The position numbers were made by a program, and so were the translations under genes. A DNA stretch of 64,000 nt, taken from NCBI GenBank assembly GCA_947172415.1, contig OX359199.1, positions 4,738,001-4,802,000 on the forward strand. Reading direction: 5' to 3'. Source of the stretch: Chondrosia reniformis (Eukaryota; Porifera; Demospongiae; Chondrillida; Chondrillidae). Positions 14,801 through 42,652 of the stretch are shown one piece after another; the stretch's first letter is position 1, and every line of letters begins with the position of its first letter. The notes beneath the pieces are model-generated. The model did no database searches. It was not told the DNA's origin and saw only the letters and a program-made list of their open reading frames with translations.

Positions 14801-17800
14801 TACGTACCTAGGGACTTTCCCTTAGTTGAAATATCAATGCCTTTCTCATGGGCTATTTCTTCTTGGGCCTTGTCAAAGGTAACAGGTATGGGGATTTTCC
14901 CTTCTCTTGCCAATGTGGCAAGTTCCTTTGGGTGATGGAAGATATAAAGATGATTTGAACCAAAGAGGATCCTGTCATTGTGATGTAACTCTTCCTTTTC
15001 TTCCTCTTGGATTTTCCCATTTAATAAGATCTTTGCTCCAGAGGAGGCTTGTAAAAATATGTGCTCATTTTGCTCATTTTCAATTATTGCATGATCTGCT
15101 AAGATACTGCAAATAAAAAGAGGTCACCGGTGTATAACATCCTTTTATATATACGTATATATGTATAGCTGTGTATATAAATGTGTACATAGCTATAGAG
15201 CACTGTTAAAGATATGTACGTACATGTACATATATTACCATACTATATGTAGATTATATACACAATTAACCTCAATCCATTTAAAGAGATCTCTGGAGGA
15301 AACTTGGCCTTACTGTTACCAATTCTTGATTCTCCTAAATTTCACACAAATTACATGTATATACAGACAAGGAAAATAATGAGATTACCCAGGTTATATA
15401 CAAGAGGTTATTTTAACCAATAGAGTGTACAAGAGATCAAATCAAGTGGGGTGCTGGTGTCCTGGAAGTTAAGAGCAAGATTATAAAGAAAGGCACAATG
15501 GGATGGCCAGGACTCACCTCCAGGGCAGAGAAGAAGAAAAAAAGAAAAAAAAAGTGACACCCCTACCATCAACACCTGCCCAAACTGATAAACTAACTAA
15601 TTACTGGACTGATTAACTGTATGATTCCTATTACTTTCTTTACTTTCTTAGTAATTTATTCACTGGGTGCCTTAATAGTGGCCTAGTGGCCTAGTGGCCT
15701 AGTGGCCTAGTGGCCTAGTGGCCTAGTGGCCTTCCCAGTCTAAATAAGATTACATTACATAGATTACATTACAAGTGTATATGAAGTTACCTTGGCCAAT
15801 CAAGTGTATATGAAGTTACCTTGGCCAATCAAGTGTATATGAAGTTACCTTGGCCAATCAAGTGTATATGAGGTTACCTTGGCCAATCAAGTGTATATGA
15901 GGTTACCTTGGCCAATCAAGTGTATATGACCCACCTTGGCCAATCAAGTGTACTATTGTATTGGTGAGGAGAGGATCTTCATTGAGGTTCCAAAAATGAG
16001 GAGTTGTCTTTCTTCTCTCCCTCTTCTTCCTCTCTTCCTTTTCCTGTTCCTGCCATGCCAACTCAGATTCTACTAGTCTCTGTTGCCAAGACATTTCAAT
16101 GTTCTCCATCTCCTTTTGGTTGTGTTCCAACTTGAAGAACAAAAACATGAATAAATTTACCAATCTTCATTTAATATTATTTTAGAAATCATGTTACGTA
16201 CAGGCAGCACTAATGTAATGTGCTCACATTCTTAGCTATTTCTTCTTCCATTTCTCTTTTCAAATGTGTAATCTCTAATTATAAGGTATGCAGAGAGAAA
16301 ATACTCATTTACGTACGTATATGGTAAACTAAACTGGAAACGCACACATACCCTCTTCAGATGCTCCCTGCTGGATCATTTTGGATTCAGGTCCCATTTT
16401 CATGTCCTTCAACATTGCCATTAACCGTGCATTCTCCTCTTTCAGCTCCCTGATTAGTTTGTCAGTTGGTGATTCATTGACAGTGGCTCTGGTCTTGATA
16501 CTCTTTGCTCTGTCAGCTACCAAAGGTCACAAAGGTCAAGGTACACAGAAAGGTTAGAGCCATATGATGCACCATAAAGTGTCCACCTTACCAAATCTAA
16601 GAGTTGACAGTGTCTCTTCATAGTTAATGTCGGCTGGACTAAGAGCAGCTATCATTATTGTCTTGGAGTTACCTCCTAAAGCATTCTTCAGCAGTTTAGT
16701 TAAGACAGAGTCTCTGTAGGGAACCACTATCTTCTTTCCATTGCTGTTCTCAGCCAATGCTACATATGTAGTTAAATGAAATGTATGCACCATTAGGATT
16801 AACATTAGGCTACGAGTATATATCAGGATAACATTAGGTTAACATAGGCTACATCAGGTTAACATAGGCTACATCAGGTTAACATAGGCTACATCAGGTT
16901 AACATAGGCTACATCAGGTTAACATAGGCTACATCAGGTTAACATAGGCTACATCAGGTTAACATTAGGTTAACATAGGCTACATCAGGTTAACATAGGC
17001 TACATCAGGTTAACATCAGGTTAACATAGGCTACATCAGGTTAACATTAGGTTAACATAGGCTACATCAGGTTAACATAGGCTACATCAGGTTAACATAG
17101 GCTACATCAGGTTAACATAGGCTACATCAGGTTAACATAGGCTACATCAGGTTAACATAGGCTACATCAGGTTAACATTAGGTTAACATAGGCTACATCA
17201 GGTTAACATAGGCTACATCAGGTTAACATTAGGTTAACATAGGCTACATCAGATTAACATAGGCTACATCAGGTTAACATAGGCTACATCAGGTTAACAT
17301 AGGCTACATCAGATTAACATATAGAGTTACATCAGGCCAATATTACCTTTTATTGTATTTCCAAGAGTGGAAAGTGATTTGTTGATTGCAGCTCCTTCCT
17401 TCAATCTACTACCTGTGGCACCTGTTGAGTCGGCTCGCTCGCTGTTAATAATTGGAGCAATAATCAAGCCATACGTATAACAGACCAGGAATGTATGTAC
17501 GTACATATATATGAATAATCTAATACACCATTTTCCAAAATGCTACATCTACTTTAGAGTATAAAGGGGTATAGGGAACTAAACCTGTGGATGAGGATAC
17601 TAAATTTTCTCCTTCTTCTCCACTGGGCCAGATAGCTATTTCTGGGAATTCCACCCTTCATCAGTGACCACAACAAACAAGTAATATTTACGTATATACA
17701 CACAGGCACAGATATAATGTCTATATACATACATACATACATACGTGTATATATGTACGTAAGTACGTACTGTACATATGGACATACAGCTAGGATTACA

Positions 17801-20800
17801 GGACTGGGTATAAATATGGGCATCACTTAAGTGAATGTAAACATACCTTCCAGCCAAATCAACCAGGTTGATCACTGATGTTCTCTGGATAACCCTACCA
17901 GCTGTGTTCTTTGTTCTTTGATTGAAGTTGATAGCAACAATTGTATGTGCTCGACTATGTTAGACAAATAACATGCAGTAAAAATTGTGTGTGCTCAACT
18001 CTGTTAGACAAATAACATGCAGTAAAAATGGTGTGTGCTCAACTCTGTTAGACAAATAACACATTATAATTGTGACACCAAGCAAACCTACTTAACACCT
18101 CAAATTTAACATGCATTGTAAGTGTTGATTGTATATGACTTCAGACTCTATGTACATAATATCCAATGTTCAAACAAGTCAGCCTACGTACATAGGTATA
18201 GCTAACCTGCTTGTAGCATTCATATTTGTAGAAGCAACCGTTCTATTTTTGGTACCCTGTGCAATCCAGCCATCTATTTCAATATAGTTCTTCACAGCAA
18301 CTGACGTCAAATTTTCAACTATAATTTGTAAGAATGTATTACGTATGTGGTGTTCAATACCATATTTTAGCAAGTTTATATATGTACGTACGCAGATATA
18401 ATGGTAAAGAAAACATTTAAACAAAGAAGTTGGAAGTAGGGATGGTAGTGTTTACTGGCATGCAGTCAAATTACCATAAAATCCTTTAGTTTGACTTTCT
18501 CTCACTTTAAGACCACCCCTCTGTGATTTTGATGTATTCAGCAAGTCTCTAATCTGTTCATTGTAGATTTCCAGCATGGAGAAGGACACTTGAAACTCAT
18601 CACCAGAGTCTTTACGTTCTAATATGCCCTCAAAAAGCCGTTCACAAGTCACTGGAACTATGCCTTTGTACATTTAAGGTAATCATATATTAGCTGTAGT
18701 ATATATATGAAATGTGATGCTTCCAGGTGGTTTCTTAATTGGCCAATTAAAAAATGTATTACGTATATATGCTACCAATAATTAATTGTGCAACATTTAT
18801 GATATATGTATAGTCAAACATTGGCCATATTTAGCACATACATACGTACATATACGTATACTGTATAGATATGTTAGTACCTTTGTTTGCCCCATACCCG
18901 ACCATTGAATAGGACTTTCCAGAGCCTGTTTGCCCATAAGCAAAGAGAGAACAGTTGTATCCGTTCCAAGCATTGTCCAATACACCCTCACCCAAATCAC
19001 CAAACACCCTCCTCTACAAAACAATCATGGGGAATGGCATTCAAGCAAATGGAGAAGCTTTATTATGACTATCTATTAACCAATCTGAAAAACATGGCCG
19101 CCCCATCCATACAGATATGTATATCAAATTCTACATAAAGTGTGCGTCTGTCCTATGCACTATATATAAGTAATATACAATAAAATCACGCAGACTGAGT
19201 CTAAATGCAATTGTTAGTATATACAATTCTTATATACAAAGTAAGTAATTAAATTGGGTAATTTTCTACACTTAATATATATTTCAACATTGCATGGGAT
19301 AGTTTAAAAAAGCAAGTGACATCAGTAATTTGTAATCCAACCAATTGATATAAATAGAACTCCATTCGCAAGCAAAATACTCTCTATATATGTAACTGAA
19401 GAAATGGAGGTTGAGAAAGCTAAAAGAAATCAATTTTGCTTCTCAAGCACTTTACTCCTGGTCCTTGGGATAGTCACATTCACTATTGCAGTGTTTGAAG
19501 GCATTGGAGGAGCCATACTGTGGAATCACTATGAATCAGAACTACAGGTTATCAGAGAAAGGCTTGATGCCCTTAAGAATACTCCATCAGTCCAGGGCAT
19601 AAGTATGTTGAATGAATACACTACGTACGTATATACCCAAAATACTTAGGATGCTACACTTTACATCCTTATGACCTGATCAACACTGTAATTGAGCAGC
19701 TAGCACCTACGTACATATGTCTCCCTTGTGTGACTAGACAGCGAGAACAGAACTCCACGAGGAGGCCACCGTCCCAGTTGCTCTTGTCCCGCTGGCCCAC
19801 CTGGACCTAAAGGTGACAAGGGAGACCCAGGAAGTCCTGGGCAATCTGGAAATCAAGGAGCAACTGGTAGCCCAGGGCAACCCGGGAGTGATGGAGATGA
19901 TGGTCAACCAGGAGGACCAGGAATACAAGGCAAGCAATAAACCATCATCAGGATCTGATTGAGTGTCTGACTATATAGTCATAATGATTATTTAATGTAG
20001 GAGAACCAGGTCCTCAAGGACCTCCTGGTAGTCCTGGAAAAGTTGGTCAGCCAGGAAGGCCAGGACAAAAGGGAGATAATGGTACACCAGGACAGTCTGG
20101 TAGCACTGGAGCCAAAGGAATGAGAGGACAGCCAGGAAACCAAGGTTTAAAACTGTTGCTTGCAAGACTGTATTTACATGTCTGATTTTAGTTATTATTC
20201 AATATACGTATACACAATATCACAGGAAGTCCAGGTCCTCAAGGAACTCCTGGTAGCCCTGGAAACGTTGGTCAGCCAGGAAGGCCAGGACAAAAGGGAG
20301 ATAATGGTACACGAGGTCAGCGAGGCGGAACTGGAGCCAAAGGAATGAGAGGACGGCCAGGAATACAAGGTTCAAAGCTGTAACTTGAGAGACTGTACAT
20401 GTCTGATTATATAGCCATTATTACGTACGTACATACGTATACATACAAATATATATATAGGAACACCAGGTCCTCAAGGGCCTCCTGGTATATCTGGAAA
20501 TGATGGTCTGCCAGGACAAAAGGGAGATAATGGTACACCAGGACAGCCAGGCCAACCTGGAGCTAAAGGAATGAGAGGACAGCCAGGAATACAAGGTTAG
20601 CTATAAATATTATTTGTTTGAGTGTCTGATTATAGTCACTATTTAATACAGGAAGTCCAGGTCCTCAAGGACCTCCTGGTAGTCCAGGAAGTGATGGTCA
20701 GCCAGGAAACCCGGGACCAAGAGGACCTAAGGGAGACCGTGGAGCAGGTAAAATGTGTAACTATAAGAATAAAAGGACACAAAGTGCTTGTTTTGGCAGC

Positions 20801-22201
20801 TCTATCTGCCAGTTAAATGCCATGTGCTTTGCGTTTTTAATAATGGTAATATTCATTACATTTGCTACTTATACTCTTACAGGAAGACAAACAAAGCCAG
20901 GAAAGAAGAGACCAAGTGGTCATAAAAAGCCTTGGTAGGGTTAACACCAGGGTGCTGTGACAGTATGATTATATCTATGGTTCTATATATTAGAATAGAT
21001 CTTTGTTTATACGTAGTTATATGTATATACATACATACATGTCTTTAGAGGTATTGTATTTTGTTTAGCTATATATAACAGAGAATTTAACTAATTGCAT
21101 ATATATGATTGGAAATTAAATTATGAAACTTTAATCTAATCTAACTATCCTTGTCACACCAATTGACAATGTAAAGAACCATGTCTTCAATGTCACCTAT
21201 CAACTAGAACTGTAGTACGTATATATATTTCAAATTGTCTAAACTAGTAAAAAGTACACCGAATCCTATTTGTGGTAACCAGTGATGACCTCCCAGTCAT
21301 CCAATGCTGGCAAAAATCATCAATTAACCAGAGACAGCTGTTTTGCCCTCTTTAGGGCTCATCACATAATTACATGTTCTTTAAATTTCAATAAGAAACA
21401 GTACACTACTGTATATTTAAAACTATCAATGGTGCATGCAGCATAATATGTTTATAAACTACTACAAAGTGCATATATATATGTAGATCTGTCTTAACAT
21501 ACTCCCGGAAATCTCTCTCAGTCTATAGTTTTGTAGTTGGCTAAACTTCAATATTTCAGAATCCTCTCAATTGCTAACACCTTTTTGGAGCCCCATATAT
21601 TCATATATATATGGAATTGGCTTTTACTACTTATCGTATATATTCAGGCTTCAGCACCCTTCAAGTCCCGGTTGTCCTTGCATGATGTATATGTAGAAAT
21701 TTGTATACATCTTGTATCAGAATTATCATGCATGCAGGTAATTTATTTAAACAAAAGTTACAGTGCCACTATCATTATACTTATTACTTTACAACTTACT
21801 TGATCTGCATACTGAGGAGAGAATGGGGATAAATATCCTGATTTTTCTTCTTTGAAGTTGTCATGACTCCAATAGCTGTAATCAAAAGTATATTTCTTTG
21901 GCTCCACATTCATGTCTACAGGATTATATATGAATGTACTGTTTCCATCCATTTTCAACACAAGTTTTGCATTTCTCATTATCTCTCTTTCATTCTAATT
22001 GGTACAGTTAAGTAGTTGACCATTTCACACAAGTAAAATAACAATATGTTAATATTGGTAAAGATATACATGATATGTAGATCAATTTTCAGCAACATAT
22101 ACAGCCGTATAAGTCAAACTGAGATGGCTTCAAATGTCCAGTTTATATTTGGAGGATACAAATGGCCTAAGTCTGACTGCAACGCGGACGTTTTCGGCCA
22201 T
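11885..22201 (-). CDS. KIF28: KIF28-type kinesin-3 motor protein (22 exons, 975 aa)
   Basis: Microtubule motor of the kinesin-3 superfamily. Exons in transcript order: 22160-22201, 21800-21994, 18881-19013, 18475-18663, 18207-18318, 17847-17954, 17347-17441, 16592-16759, 16352-16516, 16228-16274, 15935-16130, 15271-15334, 14808-15106, 14514-14662, 14179-14313, 13983-14066, 13406-13612, 12831-12956, 12471-12552, 12229-12380, 12069-12125, 11885-12007. The motor starts [19 protein letters not shown]-loop GQTGSGKS at 106-113; then [23 protein letters not shown] and DLAGSER. A neck coil ([12 protein letters not shown]) leads to an FHA domain ([11 protein letters not shown] ... SRIG ... [14 protein letters not shown]), then KIF1B-type and C2-like regions ([32 protein letters not shown]) and a C-terminal coil. 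Length and order fit KIF28. The collagen gene sits in intron 2. Confidence 0.92.
13085..13215 (+). repeat. Short dispersed repeat, copy in kinesin intron 17
   Basis: Resembles the element inserted at 29455-29560: GAAGAAGACCCTCAGGGTCA, then AAAACATCTGG, a run of short A-rich words, and CCTAGATGCTCAATAA. Ends not resolved. Confidence 0.5.
15676..15732 (+). repeat. 10-bp tandem repeat in kinesin intron 11
   Basis: About 5.5 perfect copies of GTGGCCTAGT in the same intron as the splice-donor minisatellite at 15773-15960. Confidence 0.9.
15773..15960 (-). repeat. 29-bp minisatellite containing duplicated 5' splice sites (kinesin exon 11)
   Basis: Six tandem units, period 29 (one 28). On the kinesin strand each reads CTTGATTGGCCAAG followed by a GTAAC- or GTGGG-type donor. 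The last 14 bases of exon 11 and its donor are the first unit. Exon 11 ends at 15935; equivalent donors follow at 15907, 15878, 15849, 15820 and 15791. Only the first keeps the reading frame into exon 12. Confidence 0.9.
16806..17325. repeat. 20-bp minisatellite with 10-bp variants in kinesin intron 7
   Basis: About 25 units of AGGTTAACATAGGCTACATC, irregularly interspersed with short units (AGGTTAACATT). It fills most of the intron between exons 7 and 8. Confidence 0.92.
17511..17672 (+). repeat. 200-bp dispersed repeat, copy in kinesin intron 6
   Basis: Contains the family words AATCTAATACACCATTTTCC, GGGAACTAAACC, CCACTGGGCCAGA and CACCCTTCATCAGTGACC. Confidence 0.75.
19404..20938 (+). CDS. 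Type II transmembrane collagen-like protein nested in kinesin intron (7 exons, 321 aa)
   Basis: Exons: 19404-19602, 19738-19929, 20001-20144, 20226-20369, 20461-20595, 20652-20747, 20883-20938. A short cytoplasmic N-terminus ([11 protein letters not shown]) precedes one hydrophobic segment (about 12-42). A stalk and a Cys pair (SCSCPAG) follow, then about 180 residues of Gly-X-Y repeats and a basic, Gly-poor tail ending GHKKPW. Internal collagen exons are 144, 144, 135 and 96 nt, all multiples of 3, and begin [10 protein letters not shown] or similar; they and their introns look like recent duplicates. The first collagen exon uses a GC donor (CAAG/GCAAGC). The whole gene lies inside kinesin intron 2 on the opposite strand. 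A membrane-anchored or shed short-chain collagen is the likely role (inference). Confidence 0.88.
20939..21799. other. Collagen 3' flank within kinesin intron 2
   Basis: AT-rich, no exons seen. Around 21320-21370 there is a fragment (ACAGCTGTTTTGCCCTCTTT, then GGGCTCATCA) resembling the other short dispersed repeats. 21995-22159 is kinesin intron 1. Confidence 0.35.
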
Positions 22202-23346
22202 CTCTCTCAGCTCAGCTTTATTCGCTAAAACAAAACTTCTCACCTCGGCGATTACGATGACGTCAAATTACTATATAGAAGCTAGCGACGGAATGGTTAC
22301 AAATGGCGTGCCAAATAGATCTATACGCGCAGGGATCTCTCACCATACATTGAGTTGTAATTGGTTAGACTAGTAAATTAATGAATATAGACTATATAAG
22401 CAAGTCTAGATCTATTGAGTCACTGCAATGTTCAAAATCGAGCAGCATTTTTAAAGTCGCTTACACCCGAATATCACAACCTATGAATCTACATTTTCAG
22501 CTACAACTGTCAGCATGCTCAGAAATTTTTAAAAGTATGTCTTATACAAGCTTGCTGGTGCTTAATCTGGATTAAGCTAACCGAATGAAAGCTGCTTTGA
22601 AATGCTTTAGAGTGTTAATATAATCAATGTGTCGGATTAAGCATCCATTATTCTGTATGAACCTGTGAATCTATATATATATGAAATACATGAACATCAG
22701 AAAGTATATGTCTAGCTACAATTATAACACAGGTGAGTAGTTTCACCAATCTTACAAGATTACAAAAAATTGAAAATTAGTAAAATTGTACACAAATATT
22801 AGGCCCATTAGGACAATTTTTGTGCCAGCATTTCTCCGTAGGCTTGACAATCTGCATGTTGTGCATACAGGGGTATATATGCAAATTACTGGCCAGTGTT
22901 GGTACATTTATTACACAATGTACAATCCACAAAGGCCATGCACATGCATGTTTCTCCCATGCAGTGGGAGTAGGATGTACAGCGATTGGGTGGATTGGAT
23001 TTAAATAATTTAGTAACTTGGTAGTATTGAGGTAAATATTGAAGCTTTTGTCAAGAACTTTTTAGACCAAAAGCTGTCAAATAATCCAAGAAGAATACCT
23101 TCATACTTTGAATATACCCCAAGTATATATTATATATATAATAGGCTCCAAGCTGAAGAGAGAAGTTATGCGGGTCACGCCATGCGGGTGAATAATTGTA
23201 ATGAGTATTATTATGAAAGAGCACGGAACGGTCCGAAGCGTGGCGTTCCGTTCCGCCTTTCAGCCCACCCCCTTAGTTCACCTTTTAGAGTCACGAGTTA
23301 TTTATCGCGTGACTGGACCGCACACATTGCCTAGCTCGGAGAAGAC
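22202..23346. promoter_or_regulatory. Divergent promoter region between kinesin (-) and granulin (+)
   Basis: The two genes start head to head 1.15 kb apart. The kinesin side (22180-22320) is CpG-richer. The 110 bases before the granulin ATG are GC-rich and contain ATCGCGTGA near 23307, a word also seen before the chitin synthase. No further gene seen between them. Confidence 0.4.
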
Positions 23347-24996
23347 ATGGCATGCAAGATTATCTTACTGTGTATTCTCGGTACAGCTTTCGCTAAACCT
23401 CATTTGTACGATTTCTTGAAGAAAAAATCGTTAGGAAATGTTATCTGTCCAGATGGCCAGAGCGAATGCCCTGACGGAAACACCTGCTGTAAACTGTCAA
23501 CTGGTGAATGGGGATGTTGCCCCCTTCCAAATGCCGTGTGCTGCAGTGATCACCTTCACTGCTGCCCCGAGGGGTACACCTGTGATGTGTCTGCTGGAAC
23601 TTGCACCAAGCAAGGTGAAAGCTCCGTCATTCCCATGTTAACCAAGAAACCAGCCCTTAAGAATGTTATCTGTCCAGATGGCCAGAGCGAATGCCCTGAC
23701 GGAAACACCTGCTGTAAACTGTCAACTGGTGAATGGGGATGTTGCCCCCTTCCAAATGCCGTGTGCTGCAGCGATGGAGAACACTGCTGCCCCGAGGGGT
23801 ACACCTGTGATGTGTCTGCTGGAACTTGCACCAAGCAAGGTGAAAGCTCCGTCATTCCCATGTTAACCAAGAAACCAGCCCTTAAGAATGTTATCTGTCC
23901 AGATGGCCAGAGCGAATGCCCTGACGGAGACACCTGCTGTAAACTGTCAACTGGTGAATGGGGATGTTGCCCCCTTCCAAATGCCGTGTGCTGCAGCGAT
24001 GGAGAACACTGCTGCCCCGAGGGGTACACCTGTGATGTGTCTGCTGGAACTTGCACCAAGCAAGGTGAAAGCTCCGTCATTCCCATGTTAACCAAGAAAC
24101 CAGCCCTTAAGAATGTTATCTGTCCAGATGGCCAGAGCGAATGCCCTGACGGAGACACCTGCTGTAAACTGTCAACTGGTGAATGGGGATGTTGCCCCCT
24201 TCCAAATGCCGTGTGCTGCAGCGATGGAGAACACTGCTGCCCCGAGGGGTACACCTGTGATGTGTCTGCTGGAACTTGCACCAAGCAAGGTGAAAGCTCC
24301 GTCATTCCCATGTTAACCAAGAAACCAGCCCTTAAGAATGTTATCTGTCCAGATGGCCAGAGCGAATGCCCTGACGGAGACACCTGCTGTAAACTGTCAA
24401 CTGGTGAATGGGGATGTTGCCCCCTTCCAAATGCCGTGTGCTGCAGCGATGGAGAACACTGCTGCCCCGAGGGGTACACCTGTGATGTGTCTGCTGGAAC
24501 TTGCACCAAGCAAGGTGAAAGCTCCGTCATTCCCATGTTAACCAAGAAACCAGCCCTTAAGAATGTTATCTGTCCAGATGGCCAGAGCGAATGCCCTGAC
24601 GGAGACACCTGCTGTAAACTGTCAACTGGTGAATGGGGATGTTGCCCCCTTCCAAATGCCGTGTGCTGCAGCGATGGAGAACACTGCTGCCCCGAGGGGT
24701 ACACCTGTGATGTGTCTGCTGGAACTTGCACCAAGCAAGGTGAAAGCTCCGTCATTCCCATGTTAACCAAGAAACCAGCCCTTAAGAATGTTATCTGTCC
24801 AGATGGCCAGAGCGAATGCCCTGACGGAAACACCTGCTGTAAACTGTCAACTGGTGAATGGGGATGTTGCCCCCTTCCAAATGCCGTGTGCTGCAGTGAT
24901 CACCTTCACTGCTGCCCCGAGGGGTACACCTGTGATGTGTCTGCTGGAACTTGCACCAAGCAAGGTGAAATATCTTCATTCAAGAAATTGTTCTGA
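23347..24996 (+). CDS. GRN: Secreted progranulin with seven near-identical granulin modules (single exon, 549 aa)
   Basis: Signal peptide MACKIILLCILGTAFA (1-16), a short spacer, then seven granulin domains each followed by a linker KQGESSVIPMLTKKPALKN. Each unit is exactly 225 nt (75 aa), starting near 23438, 23663, 23888, 24113, 24338, 24563 and 24788. Each granulin has the 12-Cys layout with paired cysteines (TCCK, GCCP, VCCSD, HCCPEGYTC). The first and last modules have SDHLHCC, the middle five SDGEHCC; module 2 shares the N of DGNTCC with 1 and 7. Otherwise the units are almost identical at DNA level. Granulins are secreted growth-factor or lysosomal peptides released by linker cleavage (family knowledge). 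There is no intron; AATAAA lies at 25095-25100. Confidence 0.95.
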   Translation: MACKIILLCILGTAFAKPHLYDFLKKKSLGNVICPDGQSECPDGNTCCKLSTGEWGCCPLPNAVCCSDHLHCCPEGYTCDVSAGTCTKQGESSVIPMLTKKPALKNVICPDGQSECPDGNTCCKLSTGEWGCCPLPNAVCCSDGEHCCPEGYTCDVSAGTCTKQGESSVIPMLTKKPALKNVICPDGQSECPDGDTCCKLSTGEWGCCPLPNAVCCSDGEHCCPEGYTCDVSAGTCTKQGESSVIPMLTKKPALKNVICPDGQSECPDGDTCCKLSTGEWGCCPLPNAVCCSDGEHCCPEGYTCDVSAGTCTKQGESSVIPMLTKKPALKNVICPDGQSECPDGDTCCKLSTGEWGCCPLPNAVCCSDGEHCCPEGYTCDVSAGTCTKQGESSVIPMLTKKPALKNVICPDGQSECPDGDTCCKLSTGEWGCCPLPNAVCCSDGEHCCPEGYTCDVSAGTCTKQGESSVIPMLTKKPALKNVICPDGQSECPDGNTCCKLSTGEWGCCPLPNAVCCSDHLHCCPEGYTCDVSAGTCTKQGEISSFKKLF

Positions 24997-25570
24997 GCTA
25001 AACTAGGATGACTCTCATAGGATTAGGTGTGCAATTACTATAGTCATGAACCTCTTTAACTTGTTAGTACATAAGCAATATATATATGTAAGTAAATAAA
25101 ATCATTTAAAAATGAAATTTATAGAAATAGCTATGTATGTATATAGGGATGACCAGTATATTGCAACAATGATCATGAATAGCACGTACATCTAGAAAAA
25201 GTATTGAAACAAGATAGTGCATGATTGTGAGGCTTATATATAGGATACAGCTAACCATTCAAAGTGGCATACTAATTTAAGTTACTTATATCGGCATTGT
25301 GCAATTAACTCCGGATCCCTTTTTGCATCCATGCATGCAGGAGCACCTTTAACATATCACATAATGCATACATGTATATACGTAGAGCATAATAGATAGA
25401 GCACGTAGAGCCACTCTTAGTAAAGTGCATGTGACCGACATACAAAACTAATACACAACTAAATAGTAGCTTTAACAATAACAGAACTATACAATAATAG
25501 TTATAGCATATATATACACATGTACAGACAAGACACGAAGGAAATAGCAATATGTGACTACAGCATGAAG
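24997..25570. other. Convergent 3' region between granulin and HECW
   Basis: Holds the granulin poly(A) signal at 25095-25100. Otherwise AT-rich with no coding potential seen. Confidence 0.5.
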
Positions 25571-42409
<16,839 letters not shown>

Positions 42410-42652
42410 CTCCAAACGGGAAAGAAGTCAACGATTAATAGTATAATACAAAAGTCTGCACTTCGCCTTCTGTATGTATGTCAACACCGCTTATTCGGCC
42501 ATCTTTAAAAACAACGGAATTTAGCGCTTTACCAAATGTTGAAATAACTATACAAATACATGATAAGTGTTGGAACTAGAACTTTGCAGCTGTACATGTT
42601 TAAAACATTAGTAAATGCTGCACAGAGCTCGAATTTATAGAAACACGTGAAG
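42410..42652. promoter_or_regulatory. HECW promoter / beta-helix gene 3' flank
   Basis: Only 243 bases separate the HECW ATG from the stop of the next upstream minus-strand gene, so the HECW promoter and that gene's 3' UTR share this space. Confidence 0.45.

Noticed and set aside
23556-24833. 425-codon open frame on the minus strand of the granulin gene
   Set aside because: It is the antisense shadow of 225-bp repeats (a multiple of 3 keeps it open), lacks family features, and the + strand encodes perfect granulin cysteine patterns.
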